Assembly (NCBI GenBank): GCA_964412235.1
Contig: CAYPNT010000046.1
Coordinates: forward strand, 1-22,652
Source: JAYZQT01 sp964412235
GTDB lineage: Bacteria > Pseudomonadota > Alphaproteobacteria > MPNO01 > UBA830
Reading direction: 5' to 3'
Length of the DNA: 22,652 nucleotides
Below, in pieces: positions 14,713 to 21,933 of this stretch. A model generated the notes under the pieces. That model saw nothing but the letters and a program-made list of their open reading frames with translations, was not told the DNA's origin and did not search any database. A program made the translations under genes and the position numbers. Within the stretch, counting starts at the first letter, position 1. The number at the start of each line of letters is the position of its first letter.

Positions 14713-15654
14713 ATGGCTGTTTTAGCAATTGCCGGAGGTGTCGGTGGCGCAAAACTAGCACTTGGTTTATCAAAAATTCTGCCACCAGAAAAATTAATAA
14801 TAGCGGTAAATGTGGGAGACGATTTTACCCATCTCGGGCTTCGTATTTGCCCGGACCTAGATACGGTGATGTATACTCTAGCCGGTATCGCTAACCCTGA
14901 CACAGGATGGGGATTAGCAAACGATACCTCTGAAACGATGTTAGCGTTAGAAAGCCTCGGAGGTCCAGATTGGTTTACGTTAGGCGACCGCGACCTTGCA
15001 ACCCACCTCGAACGGACCCGCCGACTTGACTTGGGTGAAAGCCTTTCAGACGTGATCACTGCGCTTAGCGCCGCCCTGCACATAAAACACCGCATCACGC
15101 CTGCTACTAACGACGAAGTCTCGACAATTGTCGAAACGCTGGAAGGCGACCTGTCATTCCAAGAATACTTCGTGAAGGAGCGCTGCCTTCCAGTGGCAAG
15201 GAGTTTTCGGTTTCAGGGTGCTAGCGTCGCAACCGCTGCACCAATGCTACGGCATTGCTTTCTCAACAAAACTCTGGAGCTTGTAATCTTATGTCCATCT
15301 AATCCCTTCCTCAGCATCTCACCCATTCTCGCAATTCCCGAAATAAATTCGTTTCTCGCAAACACGGACGTGCCAGTCGTTTCTGTCTCTCCAATTGTTG
15401 GTGGCCGAGCCTTAAAAGGACCTACGACAAAGATAATGAAAGAACTTAAACTTGAAGCCTCCAACGTCGCAATTGCCCGGTTTTATAACAAAATCATTTC
15501 AAAGATCTTCATAAATTCGACAGACGAAAAGGAAGTTGCAGAAATAGAAAAGCTTGGTGTCGAAGCTGCGGTGACGAATACTGTTATGGTAACTGAAAGA
15601 GAAAAGATGGATTTGGCAAACAGAATACTCTCGGAAACCGGGATCAAATTTTGA
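14713..15654 (+). CDS. cofD: 2-phospho-L-lactate transferase CofD
   Basis: CofD (FbiA) transfers the phospholactyl-type group from its guanylylated form to FO, giving F420-0 or dehydro-F420-0. The 313-residue protein starts with the nucleotide-binding AIAGGVGGAKLALGL (5-19). It then has NVGDDFTHLGLRICPDLDT (33-51), with the acidic metal-binding cluster, and WFTLGDRDLATHLERT (87-102), the most diagnostic CofD motif. CPSNPFLSISPIL and VSPIVGGRALKGPT follow in the C-terminal half. The start at 14713 is two bases after the cofE stop. A longer in-frame TTG start at 14644 lies inside cofE and adds 23 residues unlike the family. Its stop overlaps the TTG start of cofC. Confidence 0.95.
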   Translation: MAVLAIAGGVGGAKLALGLSKILPPEKLIIAVNVGDDFTHLGLRICPDLDTVMYTLAGIANPDTGWGLANDTSETMLALESLGGPDWFTLGDRDLATHLERTRRLDLGESLSDVITALSAALHIKHRITPATNDEVSTIVETLEGDLSFQEYFVKERCLPVARSFRFQGASVATAAPMLRHCFLNKTLELVILCPSNPFLSISPILAIPEINSFLANTDVPVVSVSPIVGGRALKGPTTKIMKELKLEASNVAIARFYNKIISKIFINSTDEKEVAEIEKLGVEAAVTNTVMVTEREKMDLANRILSETGIKF

Positions 15655-16253
15655 CAAAAGCTATAAACATTGTGGTGCCAATAAAGGGCCTTCGTGAGGG
15701 TAAGTCTCGTCTTCAAGGCCCTTTAACGAATAAAGAAAGGTATACCCTCAACCAATACTTGTCGGAAAAAATTCTCTCGATATTGGAAACGGCAAACGAC
15801 GATTTCACACGTTATGTTATTAGCCGAGACCAAGAGTTAGAGCCTGTAGCCCGAAAAAGTGGTGCTGAATTTATATTGCAAAGGTCTGTGGGACTAAACA
15901 ATGCACTTCTTGAAGCCTCGAGAATGCTCTCAAACCATCGAACAATCTATATCGCAAGCGACCTCCCCAACCTCCAGCACTCAGACTTAAAGGCCCTAAC
16001 CGATGTTGTAGGCATCGCGATAGCACCTAACAGGAACTCAACAGGAACTAACGCAATTAGTCTGCCAACGCCGGCCTCAATCCCCTTCTGTTTCGGTCAC
16101 AACAGTTTTTCTAGACATTGTGACGAAGTTAGAAAACTAGACACTGATTTAATTATTGTACGCCGTCCGGGCTTGGAATTTGATATTGATACGAGAGATG
16201 AATTAAGGTTCTGGAAAGACTGGCCGTTGCAAAATATAAGGCGTAGAGTGTAG
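15651..16253 (+). CDS. cofC: Phospholactate/phosphoenolpyruvate guanylyltransferase CofC (FbiD)
   Basis: CofC activates a three-carbon phosphoacid with GTP to supply CofD. The 200-residue protein has the nucleotidyltransferase layout: VPIKGLREGKSRL (9-21), ASDLPNL with metal-binding Asp104 (102-108), APNRNSTGTNAI (125-136), CFGHNSFSRH (147-156) and the end motif FDIDTRDEL (177-185). Family members differ in substrate: phosphoenolpyruvate in mycobacterial FbiD, 2-phospholactate classically in archaea, and 3-phosphoglycerate in the 3PG-F420 type of Paraburkholderia rhizoxinica. The sequence alone does not tell me which applies here. The start is TTG at 15651, sharing TTGA with the cofD stop, a four-base overlap that implies translational coupling. 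Confidence 0.93.
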   Translation: MTKAINIVVPIKGLREGKSRLQGPLTNKERYTLNQYLSEKILSILETANDDFTRYVISRDQELEPVARKSGAEFILQRSVGLNNALLEASRMLSNHRTIYIASDLPNLQHSDLKALTDVVGIAIAPNRNSTGTNAISLPTPASIPFCFGHNSFSRHCDEVRKLDTDLIIVRRPGLEFDIDTRDELRFWKDWPLQNIRRRV

Positions 16254-16334
16254 AAAAATTCCGAGGCTTTTGGATAAAAATAAATAATAACGAGGGACCA
16301 CCCATCTCGCTCTGGGGGTAGGAAAGGAAGACGT

Positions 16335-16655
16335 ATGCGCGATCAAATTCAGGTCTCCCACATTCTCCTTATGTGGAATGGCTCGCTCCGGTCAACCGCT
16401 ACTCGCTCACAAGATGACGCGAAGAAAAAAATAATTACCATCAAGGCCGAACTCGAGTCTGGTGTTCAATTTGGAGAAGCGGCCAAACAACATTCAGACT
16501 GCCCCTCTTCCGCGCAGGGCGGAGATCTCGGCGAGTTTGGGCCCGGAATGATGGTGCCTGAATTCGAAGATGCTGCGTTTGCACTTGATGTAGGCGCTAC
16601 CAGCGACGTGATCGAAACGGATTTCGGTTATCACATTATTATGAGAACGAACTGA
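16335..16655 (+). CDS. Free-standing parvulin-type peptidyl-prolyl isomerase
   Basis: The 106-residue protein is one parvulin domain with no signal peptide, membrane segment or chaperone extension, so it is probably cytoplasmic. Active-site residues of the family are present: His9 (VSHILL), Cys56 (HSDCPSS) and His100 (FGYHIIMRT). GGDLGEFGPGMMVPEFEDAAFAL (62-84) is the standard central motif. The long loop after strand 1 (WNGSLRSTATRSQ, 14-26) resembles that of eukaryotic Pin1 more than the short loop of E. coli PpiC. Of the Pin1 phosphate-binding residues only one Arg (Arg19) is clearly kept. The ATG at 16335 has a GGAAAGGAAG ribosome site. It follows cofC by 81 bases and may be read from the same transcript, though a role in F420 synthesis is not implied. 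Confidence 0.92.
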   Translation: MRDQIQVSHILLMWNGSLRSTATRSQDDAKKKIITIKAELESGVQFGEAAKQHSDCPSSAQGGDLGEFGPGMMVPEFEDAAFALDVGATSDVIETDFGYHIIMRTN

Positions 16656-16724
16656 TACTCGAAACAACACCGTAGAAAAAAATATCGGCTAGGCTCCTTA
16701 ACGAACACCATACAGGAATATCAT

Positions 16725-17699
16725 ATGTATTACGATTTTGTGCCTATGCCCGAGCGAAAGCCATTAAAATGGCCCAATGGAGCTCGGGTCGCGGTATTGG
16801 TAACGTTCAACCTTGAATACTGGGATCTCACCCGCGACACTGAAGAAGCATACTACGCAGGAGGCCCCGCCATTCTTCCTGATCCTCTGCCGGGTAACGT
16901 TGCTGATATTCCAAATTTTACGTGGCGTGAATACGGCCAAAGAGTTGGGATTTGGCGGCTCTTCGATATTATGGACCGGGCTGGCCTTCCTGCGAGCTGC
17001 ACGATGAATGCCAAAATGGGTCTCGAGCGACCACAAGCTGTTAAGTACTGTGTTGAACGTGGGTGGGAGTTAGTCGCCCACAACTATGTTCAAACTGATC
17101 TTTTGACAAACTATTACTTTGATGAAGACGGAGAACGCGAGCTCGTGCTCGAAACCCTGAAAGTCTATGAAGACGTTGTCGGAAAACGACCCGCGGGATG
17201 GTTGTCCTCGTCGCTCAGGGCTAACCCTTCTACGGTGGAAATACTCGCGGAAGAAGGGCTTCTTTATACGACCGACTACCTAAACGACGATCAACCTTAC
17301 CTTATACACACAGACAATGGACCTATAGTCTCGATACCATATTCCAATGAAGTAAATGACTTCATGATATTTATGCGCCGTGGAAACACTACTTCCGAAG
17401 CTTTTGAGGTGTTTAAAGAACAATTTGATACCCTATACGCAGAGGGCGCAGAAAGTGGTCGATTAATGAACTTGGGGCTTCATCCTCACGTAGTAGGCCA
17501 GCCATTCCGCGTCCGGTGCGTTCGTGAATTTGTGGACTATGCTAAGCAATTTCCCGACGTCTGGTGGACAACACGTGAGGAAATTGCAAAATGGTATCTC
17601 AAAAACCATGAAAGCCATATTCCTACAAAGAAAAGGCGAAAAGGACGCACCCAAACGCCCGAGAACCAGTTGAAGGGACGCCGCAGAAAGACCTCCTGA
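16725..17699 (+). CDS. Polysaccharide deacetylase family protein, PuuE-like
   Basis: The 324-residue protein has the NodB-type carbohydrate esterase fold in the cytoplasmic subgroup that includes the PuuE allantoinase; there is no signal peptide. Visible segments are VTFNLEYWD (27-34) at the first acidic position, WELVAHNYVQTD (114-125) and LGLHPHVVGQPFR (250-262). The HxxxH zinc motif of true deacetylases is incomplete: His119 is kept but the second His is Gln123. Metal-free or altered chemistry is therefore likely, as for PuuE, and a C-N bond in a small amide is a more likely target than a polysaccharide. The last 24 residues (301-324) are strongly basic and look like an added tail. The ATG at 16725 has AGGA upstream. 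It converges with the SDR gene, 48 bases apart with no visible terminator. Confidence 0.85.
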   Translation: MYYDFVPMPERKPLKWPNGARVAVLVTFNLEYWDLTRDTEEAYYAGGPAILPDPLPGNVADIPNFTWREYGQRVGIWRLFDIMDRAGLPASCTMNAKMGLERPQAVKYCVERGWELVAHNYVQTDLLTNYYFDEDGERELVLETLKVYEDVVGKRPAGWLSSSLRANPSTVEILAEEGLLYTTDYLNDDQPYLIHTDNGPIVSIPYSNEVNDFMIFMRRGNTTSEAFEVFKEQFDTLYAEGAESGRLMNLGLHPHVVGQPFRVRCVREFVDYAKQFPDVWWTTREEIAKWYLKNHESHIPTKKRRKGRTQTPENQLKGRRRKTS

Positions 17700-17747
17700 A
17701 ATTTCCGGTCTACCATGATGTGAAATAACGTCGTCTGTCGAACATTT

Positions 17748-18512
17748 CTATATGCCAACGATTGTCGCTCCTCCATTGGGCGAGATAACTTGCCCGGTTA
17801 AGAAGTCGGTCTCACCAGACGACAACCACGCCACAGCCCATGAAATATCGTCTAGGGTACCAATGCGGCCCATGGGAATTTCAGCTGCCAAACCGTTTAT
17901 CCTATCCTTACCAATTGAATTTAGTGTCATTTCAGTCTCGATTATCCCAGGAGCCACCGCGTTCACAGAAATATTCCAAGGAGCTAACTCGCGCGCCCAA
18001 GATTTAACAAACCCGGACAAGCCAGATTTACACGCAGCGTAGTGCGAGGCGAAGGCAGAACCTCCCATGGCGAAATTGGAAGATATATTGATGATCTTCC
18101 CATAGCGCCGCTGCTTCATGCCTGGAACAACAGCCTGAGTTGCGAAAAAGGATCCTTTGAGATTTACGGCAACCATCGCATCAAAAGCGTTCTCGTCAAT
18201 GTCCTCAATCGATAGACCTTGCCCACCTATTCCAGCGTTGTTCACCAATATGTCAATTCCGCCTACTCGTTCCTCAATTTCACCGATTGCTTTTTGAAGG
18301 GCTACAACATCCGTGATATCGACTTCAATCGAGTGTCCGTTTCCCTGAATTAGCGAGACTGTTTCATCGGCCGCTTTCTTATAACGATCAAGCACAATTA
18401 CTCGCGCACCACGTTCACCCAGTATGATTGCATGATTACGACCCATGCCACTACCTGCACCTGTAACAAGCGCTACCCTCTCCTCGAGGGGCCGCGTCGT
18501 ATCTTTTGTCAT
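17748..18512 (-). CDS. Short-chain dehydrogenase/reductase (FabG-like SDR)
   Basis: The 254-residue classical SDR has the Rossmann motif TGAGSGMG (17-24), NNAG (91-94) and the catalytic Ser144, Tyr158 and Lys162 (YAACK). Asp42 at the end of the second strand points to NAD rather than NADP. It oxidises or reduces a secondary alcohol/ketone pair; the substrate is unknown. The ATG at 18512 follows a strong GGGAGGT ribosome site. An upstream TTG in frame (18557) is much less likely. It is divergent from the permease-kinase-enolase operon and could be co-regulated with it from the 91-base shared gap. Confidence 0.92.
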   Translation of the reverse strand: MTKDTTRPLEERVALVTGAGSGMGRNHAIILGERGARVIVLDRYKKAADETVSLIQGNGHSIEVDITDVVALQKAIGEIEERVGGIDILVNNAGIGGQGLSIEDIDENAFDAMVAVNLKGSFFATQAVVPGMKQRRYGKIINISSNFAMGGSAFASHYAACKSGLSGFVKSWARELAPWNISVNAVAPGIIETEMTLNSIGKDRINGLAAEIPMGRIGTLDDISWAVAWLSSGETDFLTGQVISPNGGATIVGI

Positions 18513-18567
18513 TTCAATACCTCCCAATGCCGCACTATGGATCTTTTTCGACCGCAATCAATCCCGT

Positions 18568-18596
18568 TTGACACGAGAACAGCCATGACGTCTAAC
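18568..18596 (+). promoter_or_regulatory. Sigma-70-like promoter of the permease-kinase-enolase operon
   Basis: A perfect TTGACA (18568-18573) is followed after 17 bases by TCTAAC (18591-18596), four of six matches to TATAAT. The predicted start, about 18602-18604, coincides with the ATG of the permease, which has no ribosome site, so the transcript may be leaderless. Confidence 0.5.
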
Positions 18597-18603
18597 GAAA
18601 CAA

Positions 18604-19683
18604 ATGAAATACGTATTTCAAACCCTTCGCGATATAACACTCAACATGCCGACCATTGTGTTGGCCACTGCGGGCGGGTGGCTTTTTTGGCTTGCGGACA
18701 CACCTCTTCCGTGGTTTTTCGGTTCACTGTTTATCGTAGCCGGCGCAAATTTGCTCGGTTGGGACATACGGGGACCCCGAGGCGTTCGGCATGTCGGCCA
18801 AATTTTTATTGGCACAACGATCGGCCTCTATTTTACGCCCCTCGTGGCGGGGATTGTTGCTGCTCACCTCCCATGGATGATACTCGTGGCTCTCATATCG
18901 ATAGGTTTGGGTGGTATCGGCGCCGCCATACTACGAAAAATAGCACCGGTTGATCCGGCGACGGCTTTCTTCGGTAACGTACCGGGTGGTATGGCCGAGA
19001 TGCTCGCACTAGGAGATAGGTTTAAGGCCGCATCCGTACCTCTCACTATTTCTCAATTAACAAGAGTCACAATCGTCATTTTATCAATCCCGCCAGCGTT
19101 AACCTTTTTCGGCGTCGAAGGTGAAGAGGTGTTTGTTCAATATGTCACGGTAGTCGCCCCATGGGGCCTAGCGTTGTTGCTCGGGTGCTGCTTGATGACT
19201 TCTCTCTTAATGTATTTGATTGGCATTCCCAATTGCTGGATGCTCGGCGCCGCAATTTTTGCCAGCCTTCTTACAGTTTTTGAATACAAACTCTCCGCCA
19301 TGCCACGAGAACTCTTGAGTGTCGCACAAATTTTTATTGGGGTAGCGCTGGGAGAACGTTTTGAGCGAAGCGCTTTAATATCGGCACCGAGGGTTATCCT
19401 GGGATCCGCCATTACTACTGTGGGAATGATGATTATTGCTGTTATTTTAGCTTTGATTATTGCCTGGAATACTAAAATTCCAGAAACCGCAATGATTGCT
19501 GCAACTGCTCCCGGCGGCCTTGCAGAAATGAGCCTCACAGCAGCAGTACTTAATCTTGGAGTTCCTTTGGTAACTGCCTATCACATAGTTCGCATAATAA
19601 TGATAACGATCTTAACGCTTCCAGCGTACCGTATAACAATCCGGTTGTTTTTTAAGAACACAGATCCAGCCAATGACGGATGA
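18604..19683 (+). CDS. AbrB-family integral membrane protein (putative permease)
   Basis: The 359-residue, very hydrophobic protein belongs to the AbrB/'ammonia monooxygenase-like' membrane family (not the AbrB DNA-binding regulator). It is an internal duplication: QIFIG at 66-70 and 242-246, and NVPGGMAEM (125-133) and APGGLAEM (302-309), are matching parts of two halves about 176 residues apart. About ten membrane segments are visible. The glycine-rich PGG-AEM loops probably face the transport or substrate path. Function is poorly known for the family; its position first in an operon with a kinase and metabolic enzymes suggests uptake or efflux of their substrate. ATG at 18604 is chosen because it overlaps no other gene. 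No Shine-Dalgarno site is seen, and ATG at 18646 is an alternative. The 3' end overlaps the kinase gene by 11 bases. Confidence 0.85.
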   Translation: MKYVFQTLRDITLNMPTIVLATAGGWLFWLADTPLPWFFGSLFIVAGANLLGWDIRGPRGVRHVGQIFIGTTIGLYFTPLVAGIVAAHLPWMILVALISIGLGGIGAAILRKIAPVDPATAFFGNVPGGMAEMLALGDRFKAASVPLTISQLTRVTIVILSIPPALTFFGVEGEEVFVQYVTVVAPWGLALLLGCCLMTSLLMYLIGIPNCWMLGAAIFASLLTVFEYKLSAMPRELLSVAQIFIGVALGERFERSALISAPRVILGSAITTVGMMIIAVILALIIAWNTKIPETAMIAATAPGGLAEMSLTAAVLNLGVPLVTAYHIVRIIMITILTLPAYRITIRLFFKNTDPANDG

Positions 19684-20671
19684 AAAACTAAAATCTTTTC
19701 TTCTGAGCAATGGGCTTATTGAGAGCGCTGACACGCCAGAGGTCGAAATACTGTCGGGAGGTGTCTCATCAGACATTTGGGTTGTACGAACACCAAAGAA
19801 AACTTTTTGTGTAAAAAGGGCGCTCCCCACACTTAAGACCAAGAAGCCCTGGCACGCGCCGATCAAACGCAACACGAACGAAGCGGAGTGGATCCGGACT
19901 GCCTTAAATATTATCCCGACCGCGGTTCCAAACATACTCGCAGAAGATAAAAAAGTTGGTATTTTTGCTATGGAGTACATGGCTCCAAATACCTACCCCA
20001 TATGGAAGGAGCAACTAATGGAGGGGGTTGTCGAACCCCATACGGCCGGAGCTGTAGGCGCCATACTGGGTCACATCCACGCGAACACATCAAACAACGC
20101 TGAGATAGAAGAGCGTTTCGCAAGCGATGACATATTTCACGCCCTCCGGATTGAACCGTATTTTTTGAGAACCGCTGAAGAATGGCCAGACATCGCCTCT
20201 AGATTAAAAGAATTAGCTGTTAACACTGCCAACACAAAATACACACTCGTGCACGGCGATGTCAGCCCCAAGAACATCCTCGTCGGACCATCGGGTCCAG
20301 TTTTTTTGGATGCGGAATGTGCATGGTACGGTGACCCCGCCTTTGACCTCGCGTTCTGCCTTAACCACCTCGTGTTGAAGTCCGTTTTAAAACCTGCATA
20401 CCTAAACCTTTATATGGAATGCTTTGCTCATCTTACGGCTAAATATATACCGTATGTGAGGTGGGAAGACCCAGAAGAACTCGAGCGCCGGTCAGCTGAG
20501 ATCCTGCCAGCCTTGATGCTTGCTCGCATCGACGGCACTTCCCCGGTAGAATACCTCACACGAAAAAAGGAAAAAGAATTCGTCCGCGAATTGGCACGGC
20601 AGGCGATTTTAAAACCCCACACAAAGCTCACGGATATTGCCCAAATGGTAAAGGACGAAAGCACAGTATGA
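19673..20671 (+). CDS. APH-family small-molecule kinase
   Basis: The 332-residue protein has the aminoglycoside phosphotransferase/choline-kinase fold. It shows a Gly-rich N-lobe turn (LSGGVSSDIW, 28-36), the ATP-binding Lys48 (FCVKRA), the catalytic loop VHGDVSPKNILV (193-204) with Asp196 and Asn201, and the metal-binding Asp213 (FLDAECAWYGDPAFDLA). The last motif places it with metabolite kinases rather than resistance enzymes. The substrate is an alcohol or hydroxyacid not readable from sequence. It overlaps the permease gene by 11 bases and the enolase-like gene by four (ATGA), so it is translationally coupled with both. This makes phosphorylation of the compound the enolase-like enzyme then acts on the simplest idea. 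Confidence 0.88.
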   Translation: MTDEKLKSFLLSNGLIESADTPEVEILSGGVSSDIWVVRTPKKTFCVKRALPTLKTKKPWHAPIKRNTNEAEWIRTALNIIPTAVPNILAEDKKVGIFAMEYMAPNTYPIWKEQLMEGVVEPHTAGAVGAILGHIHANTSNNAEIEERFASDDIFHALRIEPYFLRTAEEWPDIASRLKELAVNTANTKYTLVHGDVSPKNILVGPSGPVFLDAECAWYGDPAFDLAFCLNHLVLKSVLKPAYLNLYMECFAHLTAKYIPYVRWEDPEELERRSAEILPALMLARIDGTSPVEYLTRKKEKEFVRELARQAILKPHTKLTDIAQMVKDESTV

Positions 20672-21933
20672 ACGGCACTAAGATTCTCAGTGTTTGCGGT
20701 CAACGGGTGTGGGACTCCCGCGGAAGACCGACAATAGAAGCGCAAGTCGAACTATCAAATGGCTCTGTGGGTCGCGCGATAGCGCCTGCGGGTGCCTCGA
20801 CAGGTAGCCGGGAAGCTGTTGATTTAAGAGATCAAGGTAAAGTTCTTGGCGGGTTTGGTGTCAAGAACGCCTTGAGGAATGTTAATGAAGACATTGCACG
20901 GCGTCTTGAAGGATTAGATGCCTCAAATCAAGAACTTATAGATCATGCCCTAATTGAGCTGGACGGAACAAAATCAAAATCAAAACTTGGCGGAAACGCT
21001 ACTGTCGCCGTTTCCATGGCTAATCTTCAGGCCACCGCTGCGGCCGCGGGAATACCGCTGTGGAAACACCTTTCCAACAGCGAAGACGTCCGAATTCCCA
21101 TGCCCGAAGTGCAAATATTTGGTGGTGGCGCCCACGCATCTGGACGGGTTGATATTCAGGATTTCATGGCAGTGCCCACGGGGGCCCAAACCTTTGACCA
21201 TGCTATGGAGATGATTGCTGAAATTTATATTTCGGCCGGAAAATTAATGGACGAAGCAGGAAGACTCGCAGGTGTTGCAGATGAGGGTGGCTGGTGGCCC
21301 AACTTCCACTCCAATGAAGAGGCACTCGATACCTTGGTCTGTGCAATTGAACACGCTAACTTCAAGCCCGGTGATGACATCGCCATTTCAATTGATGTCG
21401 CCGCCTCACAGTTTGGAGAAAACGGACAATATTCCCTGGGGTTAGATAATGAGGAATTGGATGCTGACGGCATGATTGACCTACTGGGCGGATGGATAGA
21501 CCGTTACCCGATTGTTTCCATAGAAGATCCGTTGGGAGAGGACGATCCCGATGGCTTCAAGGCTTTTACGAAAAAGTTCGGCCACCGCATACAGATTATC
21601 GGGGACGACCTTCTCGTAACGAATGCCGAATTGATTACCGAGGCGGCAGGGGTTGGAACATGCAATTCCGTGCTCATAAAGCCAAATCAGGCCGGCACGG
21701 TCACCGAAACAAAAGAAGCCCTTCAAGCGGCACAAGAGGCCAACTGGTCATGCGTTGTTTCGGCCCGCTCGGGAGAGACAGAAGATACAACAATTGCGCA
21801 CTTGGCCGTTGGCTGGAAAGCCGATCAATTCAAAGTTGGGTCGTTCGCGCGGTCTGAGCGCATGGCAAAATGGAATGAAATTCTGCGGATTGAGAAATCT
21901 CTGGGCACGAACGCGCGTTTGAATAAGACATGA
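20668..21933 (+). CDS. Enolase-superfamily protein, divergent enolase paralogue
   Basis: The 421-residue protein aligns along the whole length of enolase, which dehydrates 2-phosphoglycerate to phosphoenolpyruvate. Kept features are loop 1 AGASTGSRE (Ser44), His156, Glu206 (ADEGG), metal ligands Asp243, Glu286 (SIED) and Asp313 (GDDL), the base Lys338 (LIKPNQAGT), Arg367-Ser368 and Lys389. Two active-site positions differ from yeast enolase numbering: Glu168 is Asp165 (VDIQDFM) and His373 is Ala366 (SARSGETED). The loop before His156 reads GGGAHASG instead of GGEHADN, and LIKPNQAG replaces the usual LIK-NQIG. These changes, and its place between a kinase and a dehydrogenase in overlapping frames, suggest a specialised enzyme rather than the housekeeping enolase. 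Ordinary enolase activity is not excluded. Confidence 0.85.
   Translation: MNGTKILSVCGQRVWDSRGRPTIEAQVELSNGSVGRAIAPAGASTGSREAVDLRDQGKVLGGFGVKNALRNVNEDIARRLEGLDASNQELIDHALIELDGTKSKSKLGGNATVAVSMANLQATAAAAGIPLWKHLSNSEDVRIPMPEVQIFGGGAHASGRVDIQDFMAVPTGAQTFDHAMEMIAEIYISAGKLMDEAGRLAGVADEGGWWPNFHSNEEALDTLVCAIEHANFKPGDDIAISIDVAASQFGENGQYSLGLDNEELDADGMIDLLGGWIDRYPIVSIEDPLGEDDPDGFKAFTKKFGHRIQIIGDDLLVTNAELITEAAGVGTCNSVLIKPNQAGTVTETKEALQAAQEANWSCVVSARSGETEDTTIAHLAVGWKADQFKVGSFARSERMAKWNEILRIEKSLGTNARLNKT

Noticed and set aside
20668..21933. Housekeeping enolase as the gene's identity
   Set aside because: Not fully excluded, but the substitutions at Asp165 and Ala366 and the operon context argue for a specialised paralogue, so I did not assign the symbol eno.
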